Origin: an uncultured Eubacteriales bacterium
GTDB taxonomy: Bacteria; Bacillota; Clostridia; Monoglobales; Monoglobaceae
Assembly: GCA_905198865.1 (NCBI GenBank)
Contig: CAJKEB010000013.1
Coordinates: forward strand, 1-44,524
DNA: 44,524 nucleotides
Reading direction: 5' to 3'
Every line of letters starts with the position of its first letter. Position 1 is the first letter of the stretch. Below are positions 28,301 through 34,983 of this stretch, one piece after another. The translations under genes were made by a program, and so were the position numbers. The notes beneath the pieces were generated by a model. That model was not told the DNA's origin and did no database searches. It was given only the letters and a program-made list of their open reading frames with translations.

Positions 28301-28432
28301 AGCCAATCAGGCGACAGCACAATAATCGTGTACTGCAGCGCCGGCCTTCGTGCAGCAAGGGCAATGGATATCGCTCTTGAGCAAGGGTTCACGAATATAT
28401 ACAATCTTGGCAGTATAGATGAGCTTAAATAA
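22367..28432 (+). CDS. Secreted multidomain GH3 beta-glycosidase with carbohydrate-binding modules and a C-terminal rhodanese domain
   Basis: The protein has 2021 residues from ATG 22367, chosen because AAGGAGG precedes it. A signal peptide covers about 1-27, ending in ASA. The GH3 barrel spans about 55-365, with DPRWGRNEETYGEDPYL, KHYAANNCEGER and the nucleophile D305 in GFVVGDCGAWDNL. The second GH3 lobe (about 395-735) is interrupted by a binding-type insert at about 500-625. A fibronectin-III-like domain (about 790-915), an Ig-like Big2 domain (about 918-1020), a helical spacer (1022-1095), beta-rich and CBM6-like modules, a Pro-Ser-Thr linker near 1580 and another CBM6-like module (1600-1750) follow. 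A beta-propeller-like module (1758-1925) precedes a rhodanese domain (about 1935-2021) with LLVDVRSAEEF and YCSAGLRA (C1990). No sortase, dockerin or SLH anchor is seen. GH3 substrates include xylosides and glucosides; the actual one is unknown. Confidence 0.92.
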   Translation: MKMRKTLSAFTAAMVLMSSIPSFIASAAETPSEELLTVTAENADAAESVELAETLPYQDTSLSFEERAADLVARMTLEEKAAQTGAKTAPAISRLGVHSYYYWREGLHGVARQGKATSFPTSLAMSNTWDKQLMFEVMDITSTEARGKNNRYDLNYWNPTINMARDPRWGRNEETYGEDPYLTSEIGGKAIEGMQGTDEKYQKTIATLKHYAANNCEGERQTGTSVMNESTMREYYSRAFRDITENYNPGAVMSSYNGTTLYRNGEILSALNGQKIDYIASSANSYLLNDLLRRTYSFSGFVVGDCGAWDNLYGRQPLRQKLYPDEKLENITAPMTVAKAYQAGSSLDCNSGGTGTAQTASAVQQGLISEDLLDIAVYELFLQRMKTGEFDAGAKYQDITSSVLETDEHVAKAEQAAEESWVLLENKNSTLPLKNSVSNIAVVGDHANEVVLGDYSGEPTKTTTPYDGISEQIKALNSNAQVTLIGQVNDSTPLFNIKSITLVKSNGSKTALNLSNATNVIGMTKSGSELTDITKSGMAVIPSVNFNDVTDIQIEASSLPGMPNVTVQIGYETASQNAANVQIAPTSGSDDYQINTGVYNGATGGYTSTADMYISISASAEFSVENYKSSLDKADYIIAYGGTTTADSSESNDRKSIDLPQSQSHVEQICSAYPDKTIVVLQTVGQVNVEAFKDNCAAMLWTSYNGQTQGEALGKVLTGVVNPSGKLSTTWYTKADLDKMPIGSEKQKIDGIDYNFTDYELSHADQDYPGRTYQYYIGAPVYPFGYGTSYTTFEYSNIKTDKQSADANDIVTITADVTNTGTVKGTEVAQLYISVPGADGKKLPLKQLKGFDRVELDPGQTKTVTFSLDISDVYFFDEATQSNYVVNGEYTAKVGGSSDDLNAQTITFNVSGKIDESLKNVYAIPSGLKLYIAKDTSGALPNEPANAIDPGVSAALKNDKVITDFAANGISLSYTSSNPSVAVVDENGTVKAGSAEGTATITVTASKTGSDSVTASFPVVTQTKDRIAAEKTAEYLSQLDEAYNKYPEAAYTTENWNELSTIYTETRSFIEAELLEENIPLKLKTALEGMAAVPQIELSEEYTVSSVNPNIITNNKIDYSKNGIGTYTAAETTISGTITKDNPAAIEMQALNNGIRIDSALVWTAERLDGSSRKAPEIDTNTGVLTIYENGVYRITANDYQNQKCGSITVYANLQIEGESADDGGGSNLSDEKAGASGGLNAGSTSSYWLRFDGVKLSKLTGITFRVSQKDAESTIKVSLMPNDDWIIATAPAPKTGAWTNWAEVKADINRSELSKMTLDENGCGTIYVQTNKSNLDFMKLDYIDSNTDVQCLSGGEVKITTQQGSGILAAAAYDGSGILKNQSIQQFSQPGDYIMSGFEEGDNISVFTWESTDSLKPLENAARITYHQPVVKALTVYNFSDSMFDSFFDSAEGTNLSSGYGMDGYGGWNTDKGGSYTYNGRTYTFTRSLKGGKGDTTARKVFFTPDCDGVVTAIFKASPDRFMVIEQDGKTVQQYGDNNICTVQANVKGGTPVYVYGGGSNKNLYAVLFEADKSVTEATPPPTASPSPTPITLPDTNYAQKVEFEDYSKSWVSSANSADNSNASGGKMIENTKDGDIFYFGERLMDNLLVLQLRAAIRNDAGTATAEFFAVDTTGVDVANAGKSSIESLLTSENSIGSVTLTADKTWDVYIDNSIVVKSGFSGNRGIFVKLNTTGKYCGNLDYIDLKYNIGGASTSTMALTAEPLTAENDSVTISILGDKITAVNKYSGAASEISYNEEYGKNVTFKKLTNWKDMLTALVRDNDSGRTDIITSAMGSVWGSATPDTFAEKDTGVPDEIKINDIIVINDQLYLGCDSGTLITMTSCSKCSTAKKVCDFDINALEYSDGKILLIGDAYASKAEISLTDARQSNIKGEAAKAMAADGALLVDVRSAEEFSEYSIDGSINVPIDTFGEWLQSQSGDSTIIVYCSAGLRAARAMDIALEQGFTNIYNLGSIDELK

Positions 28433-28482
28433 CAAAATCAATTTGTGCCGCACGGCGCACTAAAGATTTCTTCCCAATTAAC

Positions 28483-28523
28483 AAGCGGGCTGGGTCACAT
28501 TCAATGACTCAGCCCGCTTTTTT
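28483..28523 (+). terminator. Intrinsic terminator of the GH3 gene
   Basis: AAGCGGGCTGGGTCA and TGACTCAGCCCGCTT form a long stem with one mismatch (28483-28519), followed by TTTTTT on the plus strand, about 50 nt past the GH3 stop. Confidence 0.88.
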
Positions 28524-28548
28524 GAGAAAACGCGTAAAAATAGTGTAA

Positions 28549-28581
28549 GACAAAACAAAACCGCCGCAAATGCGACGGTTT
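28549..28581 (-). terminator. Intrinsic terminator of tRNA-Ser
   Basis: On the minus strand ACCGTCGCA-tt-TGCGGCGGT pairs with one wobble, flanked by A and T runs, then TTTTGTTTTG. It lies just beyond the tRNA 3' end. Confidence 0.75.
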
Positions 28582-28590
28582 TTGTTTAAT

Positions 28591-28682
28591 TGGCGGAGAC
28601 GGTGGGATTTGAACCCACGTGCCGCTCATCACGGCAACACGATTTCCAATCGTGCTCGTTATGACCACTTCGATACGTCTCC
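28591..28682 (-). tRNA. tRNA-Ser (anticodon GGA)
   Basis: The gene is 92 nt including an encoded CCA. The acceptor arm is GGAGACG paired with CGTCTCC, with discriminator G. The anticodon stem-loop CACGA-TTGGAAA-TCGTG gives GGA, which reads UCC and UCU. The long variable arm (TTGCCGTGATGAGCGGCA region) is the class II mark of serine tRNA, and the T loop is GGTTCAAATCC. A promoter lies immediately upstream. Confidence 0.97.
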
Positions 28683-28706
28683 GTATTTAACAAGCCAACA
28701 TTTGAT

Positions 28707-28735
28707 ATAATAACATAAACACAAACAAATTGCAA
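28707..28735 (-). promoter_or_regulatory. Promoter of tRNA-Ser
   Basis: On the minus strand the -35 is TTGCAA (28730-28735), the spacer is 17 nt and the -10 is TATTAT (28707-28712). The distance to the tRNA 5' end is about 25 nt. Confidence 0.6.
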
Positions 28736-28769
28736 GTATTTTTTAACATTTCACAAGTTAATTTATTAG

Positions 28770-28809
28770 GGCGGCGAAGTTTTTGTTTTAAATCCTCCGC
28801 CGCCTTTTT
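28770..28809. other. Long-loop GC hairpin after the zinc-ribbon gene
   Basis: GGCGGCG (28770-28776) pairs with CGCCGCC (28798-28804) across a loop of about 21 nt. The T run follows on the plus strand, while the adjacent gene is on the minus strand, so its role as a terminator is doubtful. Confidence 0.35.
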
Positions 28810-28829
28810 ATGTATTTAATAATTATTAA

Positions 28830-29345
28830 TTAAATGCTGCTGAAAAACATCTGCAAATCGCGCTGAAAAGTCGGGTCGCTTAGCAACTCGAGAATAAGCG
28901 TGTACAGGAATATGCCAAATATAACGCTTATAAGAATTTGGACGAGAATTATCACTATCCGGGCAATTGCCCAGTTCTTTGATGTTCTCTCAAATCTGTC
29001 GCTGCACGCCCAGACAATTAGCATAATCAGGTTGATAATACCTCCGACAAACGGAATCCACGATATAAGCATTCTGCCTATCCAGCGCAGAACGGAAACC
29101 GTTTCGCCGCCGCCATACGGCGCTCCGCCGTACATGTTCGCCATATTGTTATACGGATTATAGCCGTTATTCAGATATGTACCGCCCTGAATATTCTGAT
29201 TATTCGCATATCCGTTATTGGCATTATTTGAACTTACCTTCGGCATTTCAGCCGTGTCATATTTTTCGTTTCTGTTTATGCTTCCGCAGCCCGGACAAAC
29301 ATCAGTATCCGGTTTCATCTGCGTTCCGCAGTTTTCGCAATACAT
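28830..29345 (-). CDS. Zinc-ribbon membrane protein
   Basis: The protein has 171 residues. The N-terminus is a zinc ribbon, C3-x2-C6 and C17-x2-C20 (MYCENCGTQMKPDTDVCPGC). An Asn/Gly/Tyr-rich low-complexity stretch follows (about 35-80), then a short amphipathic part and hydrophobic helices (WIPFVGGIINLIMLIVWAC and IARIVIILVQILISVIFGIF). The architecture is common in Clostridia for small membrane proteins of unknown function. ATG 29345 follows GGGAGGGG. It is downstream of the DUF4867 and Na/Pi genes on the same strand, with 40-nt gaps, and may be read through from them. Confidence 0.8.
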   Translation of the reverse strand: MYCENCGTQMKPDTDVCPGCGSINRNEKYDTAEMPKVSSNNANNGYANNQNIQGGTYLNNGYNPYNNMANMYGGAPYGGGETVSVLRWIGRMLISWIPFVGGIINLIMLIVWACSDRFERTSKNWAIARIVIILVQILISVIFGIFLYTLILELLSDPTFQRDLQMFFSSI

Positions 29346-29385
29346 AGCTCTTTTTCCCCTCCCAGAACCTCAAACGCAAATTATT

Positions 29386-30024
29386 TTAGGCGTAAATATC
29401 TATATTATCGCCGGTCAGTGTGACAACTGCTCCATTTGACGCCTCCGGCGCTTCGGGATGAGCAATCAGCCACTTGTTTCTCGCAAACAATCTCTTGTCC
29501 TCTTTGTTTGTTATATTGAGCTTCGGCATTTCCTCGTTTGTTCCCTTAGGCAGAACAATAATCACTCTGAAGGAATCGCCTTTTTTGCCGCTGCACGGCG
29601 CATAATGAAGCGTAGTAGCATACAGCTCCACCGCAGTACCCTTAGGGCAGAAGAACGCCTCCACATTGCTTGTGTCATAGCTGTCGCCGTGTGCGTCCTG
29701 CTCGCTTCCGACAAGCAGAACGACATCGTCTGCGGCAATATCAATCTCACTGTCACGGTGATACTCAAGGCAGTTGAGCTTTGAGTTCGTTCCGTTGCAG
29801 TAGCCGATTTGAATAGGCATACCGCCGTAAACATTGTCGCGGAGCACCTCCATAACCGCAAGCGATTCAAGCTTCTTATCGCTCGGAACATAAATCACAC
29901 TGTCCTGCGGTGCCGGTGTGGTCTCGGCAAGAGTTTTCAAAAGCTCGCAGCAATCAAGACCATCAATGACTCTGCCGTATTTTTCAAACTCCTTGTCACT
30001 GACTGACATAATCTTTATACCCAT
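29386..30024 (-). CDS. DUF4867 family protein (cupin-like)
   Basis: The protein has 212 residues from ATG 30024, which follows GGAGGAATG. An upstream in-frame start five codons earlier would overlap that site. It matches what is remembered of the DUF4867 family: DSVIYVPSDKKLE, GGMPIQIGYCNGTNSKLNCLEYHRDSEIDIAADDVVLLVG, and TAVELYATTLHYAPC. The His and Glu residues in YHRDSEID and the beta-rich pattern suggest a cupin-like metal fold, perhaps acting on a sugar, but no reaction is established. It lies 40 nt after the Na/Pi cotransporter. Confidence 0.75.
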   Translation of the reverse strand: MGIKIMSVSDKEFEKYGRVIDGLDCCELLKTLAETTPAPQDSVIYVPSDKKLESLAVMEVLRDNVYGGMPIQIGYCNGTNSKLNCLEYHRDSEIDIAADDVVLLVGSEQDAHGDSYDTSNVEAFFCPKGTAVELYATTLHYAPCSGKKGDSFRVIIVLPKGTNEEMPKLNITNKEDKRLFARNKWLIAHPEAPEASNGAVVTLTGDNIDIYA

Positions 30025-30064
30025 TTCACATTCCTCCATATTTGAATTTATATCATATATTTAA

Positions 30065-31831
30065 TTATACAGCATATTTTTGCTTATAGTATTCATAATC
30101 CTCTTTAAACTGTCCGGACATTTGCGAATGGAGCTGACGCAGGTATTCGTGTCTGTCCAGAGCTGCACTGTCGGCGCGCGCCTGAAGAATTGCCACGCCT
30201 ATATTTGAGCAATGGTCCGATATTCTCTCAACATTGCTTATTATCTCAAGGAAAGTAACACCGGCTTCAACCGAGCACTCGTGAACCTTAAGACGCTTCA
30301 TATGCGCCTTTTCAAGCTTCTCCTGAATACCGTCAACAACCTCTTCAAGCGGCTCTATCTTGCGGACGAGTTCCATATCGTCCCATGTAAACGCCTGGAA
30401 TGTAATCTCCATGATATTGTCTACCGCATTGAACAATACGTTAAGTCCATGCTCCGCGTCATCGGAGAACTTCGACTTGTCGTTTATGAGCTTTTCTATG
30501 CTCTCGCGGATATTGTCACAATAATCGCCGATACGTTCGATATTATTGACAACATGGAAGTATGCCGCAGCCTTTTCATTATCGGCAGGACTGAGCTGAA
30601 GCTCAGAAACCTTTGTAAGGTAAGCGGTGAGCTTAATCTCATACGCGTCAAGAAGCTCCTCATTCTCTATCATTCTTTCGGAATACTTAATATCCTTTGA
30701 TTTAAGCATCTTACGGCAGAACATGACGTTTTCCTTAGCAACACCGCACATATTCGACATAACGGTTCGTGTGTTCTCTACGGCGATAGCCGGAGTATTG
30801 AGGAAACGATCGTCGAGAAGAGCAAACGGATTCTCCTCTTCTTCCTTCTTTGAATCCCTGATTGTCTTTGTGGCAAGCCACACAAGACCCTTGGCAAACG
30901 GGAGCAGCATCAGGGTTGCCGTGATATTAAACACCGAGTGGAATATAGATATATCCGTTGCGCTGACGCTGTTGTTCCAGAACGGCAAGCCAATGGTAAG
31001 CTGAATAACATATATCGCTATAAAGAAAATCATAGTGCCTATTATATTAAAGTACAGGTGCATCATAGCGGCGCGCTTTGCGTTCTTGCTGGCGCCGATT
31101 GCGGATAAAAGCGCTGTTACGCATGTACCGATGTTCTGACCCATAATAATCGGAAACGCAGTGGCAAATACGACTGTCGTACTCGAAGCAACCGCCTGAA
31201 GCATAGCCACAGACGCAGCGCTTGACTGAATAACAGCAGTAACGCCTGTTCCGAGAAGAAGTCCGGTGATAGGATTGCTCTGCCCCGCAAACAGATTCTG
31301 AAGCGACGGAACAGTGTTAAACACAACCTCCATCGAGTCTGACATATATTCCATGCCCTTGAAAATAAGTCCGAGACCTACGAGAAATTCACCGATTGTT
31401 TTAATTTTCTTCTGCTTGCAGAAGAACAAAAGACCAGCGCCGACAATCATAGCGGCAGGCGCAAGCGTGGTCGGCTTTATGATAGTGAGATACCAGACAT
31501 CTCCGGGCAGATCGTTAAGGCTCAAAATCCATGCGGTAATAGTTGTACCGATATTGGCGCCCATGATGATTCCGGCCGCTTGAGCAAGCGAAAGAATTCC
31601 GGCATTTACAAATCCCACAACCATTACAGTCGTAGCAGACGATGACTGAGTTAAAGCGGCAACAATAGCGCCCAGAATAACTGATTTAAATAAGTTTCCG
31701 GTCACTTTTTGCATAATCTGCCGCAGCTTGTCCCCCGCTGCACGTTCAAGTCCCGTACTCATAGTATTCATACCGAACAAAAACATTCCCAATCCCCCAA
31801 AAAGGGCAAGAATTTGCAATGCAATATCCAT
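30065..31831 (-). CDS. Na/Pi cotransporter family protein with C-terminal PhoU domain
   Basis: The protein has 588 residues from ATG 31831, which follows GGAGGTTCC. Two inverted NPT2 repeats carry ALTQSSSATTVMVVGF and AVIQSSAASVAMLQA, the QSSS-type substrate motifs of sodium-phosphate transporters. Eight or more helices fill the first 330 residues. The last 230 residues are helical and PhoU-like (NNIERIGDYCDNIRESIEKL, NVERISDHCSNIGVAILQ). It probably imports phosphate with sodium at the cytoplasmic membrane. No phosphate regulator binding site was recognised. Confidence 0.92.
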   Translation of the reverse strand: MDIALQILALFGGLGMFLFGMNTMSTGLERAAGDKLRQIMQKVTGNLFKSVILGAIVAALTQSSSATTVMVVGFVNAGILSLAQAAGIIMGANIGTTITAWILSLNDLPGDVWYLTIIKPTTLAPAAMIVGAGLLFFCKQKKIKTIGEFLVGLGLIFKGMEYMSDSMEVVFNTVPSLQNLFAGQSNPITGLLLGTGVTAVIQSSAASVAMLQAVASSTTVVFATAFPIIMGQNIGTCVTALLSAIGASKNAKRAAMMHLYFNIIGTMIFFIAIYVIQLTIGLPFWNNSVSATDISIFHSVFNITATLMLLPFAKGLVWLATKTIRDSKKEEEENPFALLDDRFLNTPAIAVENTRTVMSNMCGVAKENVMFCRKMLKSKDIKYSERMIENEELLDAYEIKLTAYLTKVSELQLSPADNEKAAAYFHVVNNIERIGDYCDNIRESIEKLINDKSKFSDDAEHGLNVLFNAVDNIMEITFQAFTWDDMELVRKIEPLEEVVDGIQEKLEKAHMKRLKVHECSVEAGVTFLEIISNVERISDHCSNIGVAILQARADSAALDRHEYLRQLHSQMSGQFKEDYEYYKQKYAV

Positions 31832-31876
31832 AAAGGAACCTCCAAACCTTAAAATAATCCAAATCACACCATTTAT

Positions 31877-31905
31877 ACTATATCATCAAAACCGACAAAA
31901 AACAA
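31877..31905 (-). promoter_or_regulatory. Possible promoter of the Na/Pi cotransporter
   Basis: On the minus strand TATAGT (31877-31882) lies 17 nt after TTGTTT (31900-31905), within a very AT-rich upstream region. The -35 is weak; a TATAAA four bases on is an alternative -10. Confidence 0.35.
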
Positions 31906-32019
31906 CTTGGAAAATTACATATATTCTACTGCTTTTTTGGATTAATAATTCAGTAAAGTTTATACAAATTTCACAAATTATTTACTAAGATTTATCAATT
32001 CGGAAAATCCGCCAAACAA

Positions 32020-32051
32020 TGACAAAAGGGAGCGTCACAAAGACCGCTCCC
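32020..32051 (-). terminator. Intrinsic terminator of dnaX-ybaB
   Basis: On the minus strand GGGAGCGGTC and GACGCTCCC form a stem with one bulge (32028-32051), followed by TTTTGTCATTG. Confidence 0.7.
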
Positions 32052-32072
32052 TCTGAAACAAATTTGTCTAAT

Positions 32073-32417
32073 TTAAAACAATCCCGGTATATTAAGACCG
32101 CCGGTAAGCGCGCCCATCTGTGCTTCGCTGTCCTTGTCAGCCTTGCGCATTGCCTCGTTTACAGCGGCAACTATCAAATCCTGAAGCATTTCTATATCAT
32201 CAGGGTCAACAACCTCATCCTTAAGGTTAATCTCCATAAGCTCCTTCTTGCCGCTTACAGTTGCCGAAACGGCACCGCCGCCGACTTCTGCCGTGAAGCT
32301 TTTTGACTCCATTTCCTCCTGCATCTTTACCATTTGTTCCTGCATCTTCTGCGCCTGCTTAAGCATCTGGTTCATGTTGCCCATACCGCCGACGCCCTTA
32401 GGAAAACCTTTTGCCAT
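32073..32417 (-). CDS. YbaB/EbfC family nucleoid-associated protein
   Basis: The protein has 114 residues, close to the family norm. It starts with a Gly/Met-rich segment (FPKGVGGMGNMNQMLKQAQKMQEQM) leading into the long helix, then the core SFTAEVGGGAVSATVSGKKE and EMLQDLIVAAVNEAMRKAD. YbaB dimers bind DNA and influence nucleoid structure and gene expression. ATG 32417 follows AAAGGAGAG. It follows dnaX by five bases, the conserved dnaX-ybaB order; recR, usually next, is absent here. Confidence 0.95.
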   Translation of the reverse strand: MAKGFPKGVGGMGNMNQMLKQAQKMQEQMVKMQEEMESKSFTAEVGGGAVSATVSGKKELMEINLKDEVVDPDDIEMLQDLIVAAVNEAMRKADKDSEAQMGALTGGLNIPGLF

Positions 32418-32422
32418 CGTTT

Positions 32423-34138
32423 TTACTCTCCTTTTATATTTATAATGTCACCAAATTCTTCTTTCTTTTTTACTATATCCATAATCGAGGCTTCCTCCGT
32501 CCGCTCAGAGTTCGGCTTATCGCCCTTCATAAACACCCTTGCGCGCACCGGTCTGCCCGCAATCTCCGAAAACAGATTTGAAAGGTATTCAAGCCCGCCG
32601 GCAGTAGAAACCTTGTCAAACACATTTTTGAGCGATACCTCGATATCAATACAATCGCCGCTTTGCTCTACCTCACTCTTGTATAAGTACATATAGAGCT
32701 TCTTGCTGTTGTTTTTAATCGCTTCAAGCGCCTCAGGCCAAAGCTCCCACGCACCGCCTCCGCTGCCTGCCGGCTGAACCGGAGGTTTTTCTGTCTCTGA
32801 AGCCTGACTGCTTTGCTCGTTTTCTGTGTTGGATTCAGCAGTCTTTAACTGCTCAGCGTTATCATCTGCCGGTTCTGTGTCCCATGGCGGTGCATCGTCC
32901 GTCTGATTTTGCTGACTTTGCGGCATTTGCGCTTTCTTTCCCGTATTCACAGCCGCTTTTTGCAGCGGCGCAGCACCGGAAAAGCCGCTCAGCTTCTGCT
33001 CCAGCTTCTCAATTCTTGCGCAAAGTGCGTCAATATCCGAGCTGTACGACGGATTGCACAGCTTTATCAGAGCAACCTCTGCGGCAATATTCTGTGTTGT
33101 CATCGACTTTGCGCGGCTGTGATATTCACTGAGCACGGTAATAGAATAAATTAGCCGCGTTGCAGTAAACCTCTGAGCACATTCCTTATATCTTTCAATT
33201 GCCGAAGCACTCTTTTCGAGAACCGTCTCCGGATTTTCACACTCTCTGCACAAAAGCAGTGAACGGAAATGCTCGATACATTCCTCGAAGAAATTAAGTA
33301 CGTCCTTGCCCATGTTTAAGAGATTATCAAGCCTTTGGACTGCGCCGCCAGCATTTCCCTCGGCCACACAGTCGGAAATATCAAAAAGCGTTGTCTGGTC
33401 GACAATTCCCACAATCTCGGACACATTCGCCGTGCGGAGCTCATCTCCGCCGAACGAAGCACAGCGTTCAAGAATACTGAGCGCGTCACGCATCGAGCCA
33501 TCGCCAAGCTCAGCAATAAGCTCAACCGCGTCCTCTGTGGCATTAATCTCTTCGGTCTTTGCAACCTTCTTCAGCCTTGCGGCAATATCGTCTGTACCGA
33601 TACGCTTAAAGTCATACCTCTGACATCTTGATAAAATCGTCTGCGGTATCTTCTGCGGCTCTGTTGTTGCCATGATGAACAAAGCGTGTTCAGGCGGTTC
33701 TTCAAGGGTTTTCAGCAGGGCGTTGAACGCCTGAGTCGTCAGCATATGCGCCTCGTCTATTATATATACCTTATATTTACAACCGACAGGAGAGTACGCA
33801 ACCTCATCACGCAAATCACGGATATTATCAACGCCGTTGTTGCTTGCCGCGTCCATCTCGTACACGTCAAGAATACGCCCCTCTGCTATACCGCGGCAGG
33901 TTTCACACTGATTGCACGGCTCGCCGTTGTTTGGATTTTCACAGTTCACGGCTCTTGAAAATATCTTTGCCGTTGTCGTTTTTCCGGTGCCTCTCGTACC
34001 GCAGAACAAATAAGCATGACCGATCCTGCCGATGGCAATTTCATGCTTTAGGGTGTCCGTGATATGGCGCTGACCCACAACATCATCAAACGTCATCGGC
34101 CGCCACTTTCTGTATAAAGCCCGGTACTTCTCGGACAT
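32423..34138 (-). CDS. dnaX: DnaX: DNA polymerase III subunit gamma/tau
   Basis: The protein has 571 residues from ATG 34138. It starts MSEKYRALYRKWRPMTFDDV. The AAA+ part has Walker A GTRGTGKT (47-54), four zinc cysteines (C66, C75, C78, C81), the DEAH-like IIDEAHML and the SRC arginine-finger motif in ILSRCQRYDF. After about 380 residues comes a Gln/Glu/Ala/Pro-rich linker and a C-terminal domain (ALEAIKNNSKKLYMYLY) that in tau meets the polymerase. It loads the sliding clamp. AGGAAG precedes the start; a GTG three codons earlier is an alternative. It follows the SRP RNA gene, as in Bacillus. Confidence 0.96.
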   Translation of the reverse strand: MSEKYRALYRKWRPMTFDDVVGQRHITDTLKHEIAIGRIGHAYLFCGTRGTGKTTTAKIFSRAVNCENPNNGEPCNQCETCRGIAEGRILDVYEMDAASNNGVDNIRDLRDEVAYSPVGCKYKVYIIDEAHMLTTQAFNALLKTLEEPPEHALFIMATTEPQKIPQTILSRCQRYDFKRIGTDDIAARLKKVAKTEEINATEDAVELIAELGDGSMRDALSILERCASFGGDELRTANVSEIVGIVDQTTLFDISDCVAEGNAGGAVQRLDNLLNMGKDVLNFFEECIEHFRSLLLCRECENPETVLEKSASAIERYKECAQRFTATRLIYSITVLSEYHSRAKSMTTQNIAAEVALIKLCNPSYSSDIDALCARIEKLEQKLSGFSGAAPLQKAAVNTGKKAQMPQSQQNQTDDAPPWDTEPADDNAEQLKTAESNTENEQSSQASETEKPPVQPAGSGGGAWELWPEALEAIKNNSKKLYMYLYKSEVEQSGDCIDIEVSLKNVFDKVSTAGGLEYLSNLFSEIAGRPVRARVFMKGDKPNSERTEEASIMDIVKKKEEFGDIINIKGE

Positions 34139-34150
34139 ATTCCACACTTC

Positions 34151-34193
34151 CTACATTATATTCTAAACAACTACTACATTATATTCTAAACAA
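34151..34193 (-). repeat. Tandem 20-bp duplication in the dnaX leader
   Basis: CTACATTATATTCTAAACAA is repeated exactly at 34151-34170 and 34174-34193, a 23-nt period. On the minus strand each unit contains a TATAAT. No consensus -35 sits at the right distance for either copy. Confidence 0.85.
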
Positions 34194-34197
34194 TTAA

Positions 34198-34475
34198 TAA
34201 AAAAAGCCATGTGCTTGCCTTCGAAACAAACCTACAAGCGTTACTCACACAGTTAGCTCAGATTTAGCACCCTCACGGCACATCGAAATGACTGCTTATC
34301 GCTGCTGCGTTCCCGCCCTGACGAGGTTCACAGGTTCCGATTGCGTAAGACCAAATCGTCAACACCACTTATGCGAGGCAGACCAAACAAGTTTATCCCT
34401 CACGACAAGTTTTCATCCCCTCTATAGCGGATTGAGGGTTATAAGGCACCGCTAAAGCCCCGATTTAACATGACC
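34198..34475 (-). ncRNA. ffs: Signal recognition particle RNA, large Bacillus type
   Basis: On the minus strand the sequence matches the remembered Bacillus scRNA layout. The 5' Alu-domain segment is GGGGCTTTAGCGGTGCC. GGTCTGCCTCGCATAAGTGG and TTGACGATTTGG follow. The domain IV apex is GTCAGG-GCG-GGAA-CGC-AGCAG, with the GGAA tetraloop. The return strand has TGTGCCGTGAGGGTGC and GAGCTAACT...GTAACGCTT. The mature RNA is about 270 nt (34206-34475), and a T run (34198-34205) ends it. It targets nascent membrane and secreted proteins with Ffh. The position upstream of dnaX-ybaB is conserved in Bacillota. Exact ends are estimated. Confidence 0.95.
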
Positions 34476-34625
34476 CGATAATTGTAACACAAAATTAACA
34501 GACGGTCAATAGTTTTTTGAAAATTAATTTTAAGATTAAAGCGCAGACTTTGAGGTTTTTTATGTATAAATTATTCTGTTCTGTAAATAATGACCATATA
34601 ACTCTTTTGCAAAGCGGTGATTTAT

Positions 34626-34964
34626 ATGGTATTCAAGAACAAAAGACAGGTCGTTATAATAAACGATATAAAATCAGACAGCATCGAACAGGCTATCTTT
34701 ATTCTGCGCGACAGGAATAATGATAAATCCAAACCAACCGGCTCAGGCAGCAGTATTGTACTTGAGGCAGAACGTATAATCAATAATTTTCTCTTGTGCA
34801 GCGGAGAGACTGATATTTGCAGCGGCGAATCCGATGAAAAGATATATACTACCTCGCAAAAACGTCCGAAATCACGTAAGGACGTTATAATCGGCGGTCT
34901 TATCTGGCTTGGCTCCGCCTCTGCCGTCGTAGGACTTTCTGTTTTGATTTTAAGCTTTATTTAA
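34626..34964 (+). CDS. Small single-pass membrane protein of unknown function
   Basis: The protein has 112 residues from ATG 34626, preceded by GCGGTGAT; a GTG three codons earlier is possible. It begins with a basic beta-type segment (FKNKRQVVIIND), has a Lys/Ser/Gly-rich polar middle, and ends with one hydrophobic helix (VIIGGLIWLGSASAVVGLSV, then LILSFI). The polar part should be outside or inside depending on topology, with KSRKD just before the helix favouring a cytoplasmic N-terminus. I do not recognise a family. It is a lone plus-strand gene between SRP RNA and repeat copy 3, and the repeat appears to have landed in its terminator. Confidence 0.6.
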   Translation: MVFKNKRQVVIINDIKSDSIEQAIFILRDRNNDKSKPTGSGSSIVLEAERIINNFLLCSGETDICSGESDEKIYTTSQKRPKSRKDVIIGGLIWLGSASAVVGLSVLILSFI

Positions 34965-34983
34965 TAAGACAGGGGCTGCTGCG

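Noticed and set aside
34517..34720. 67-residue plus-strand frame upstream of the small membrane gene
   Set aside because: It overlaps the better-supported gene at 34626 in another frame and lacks a ribosome site.
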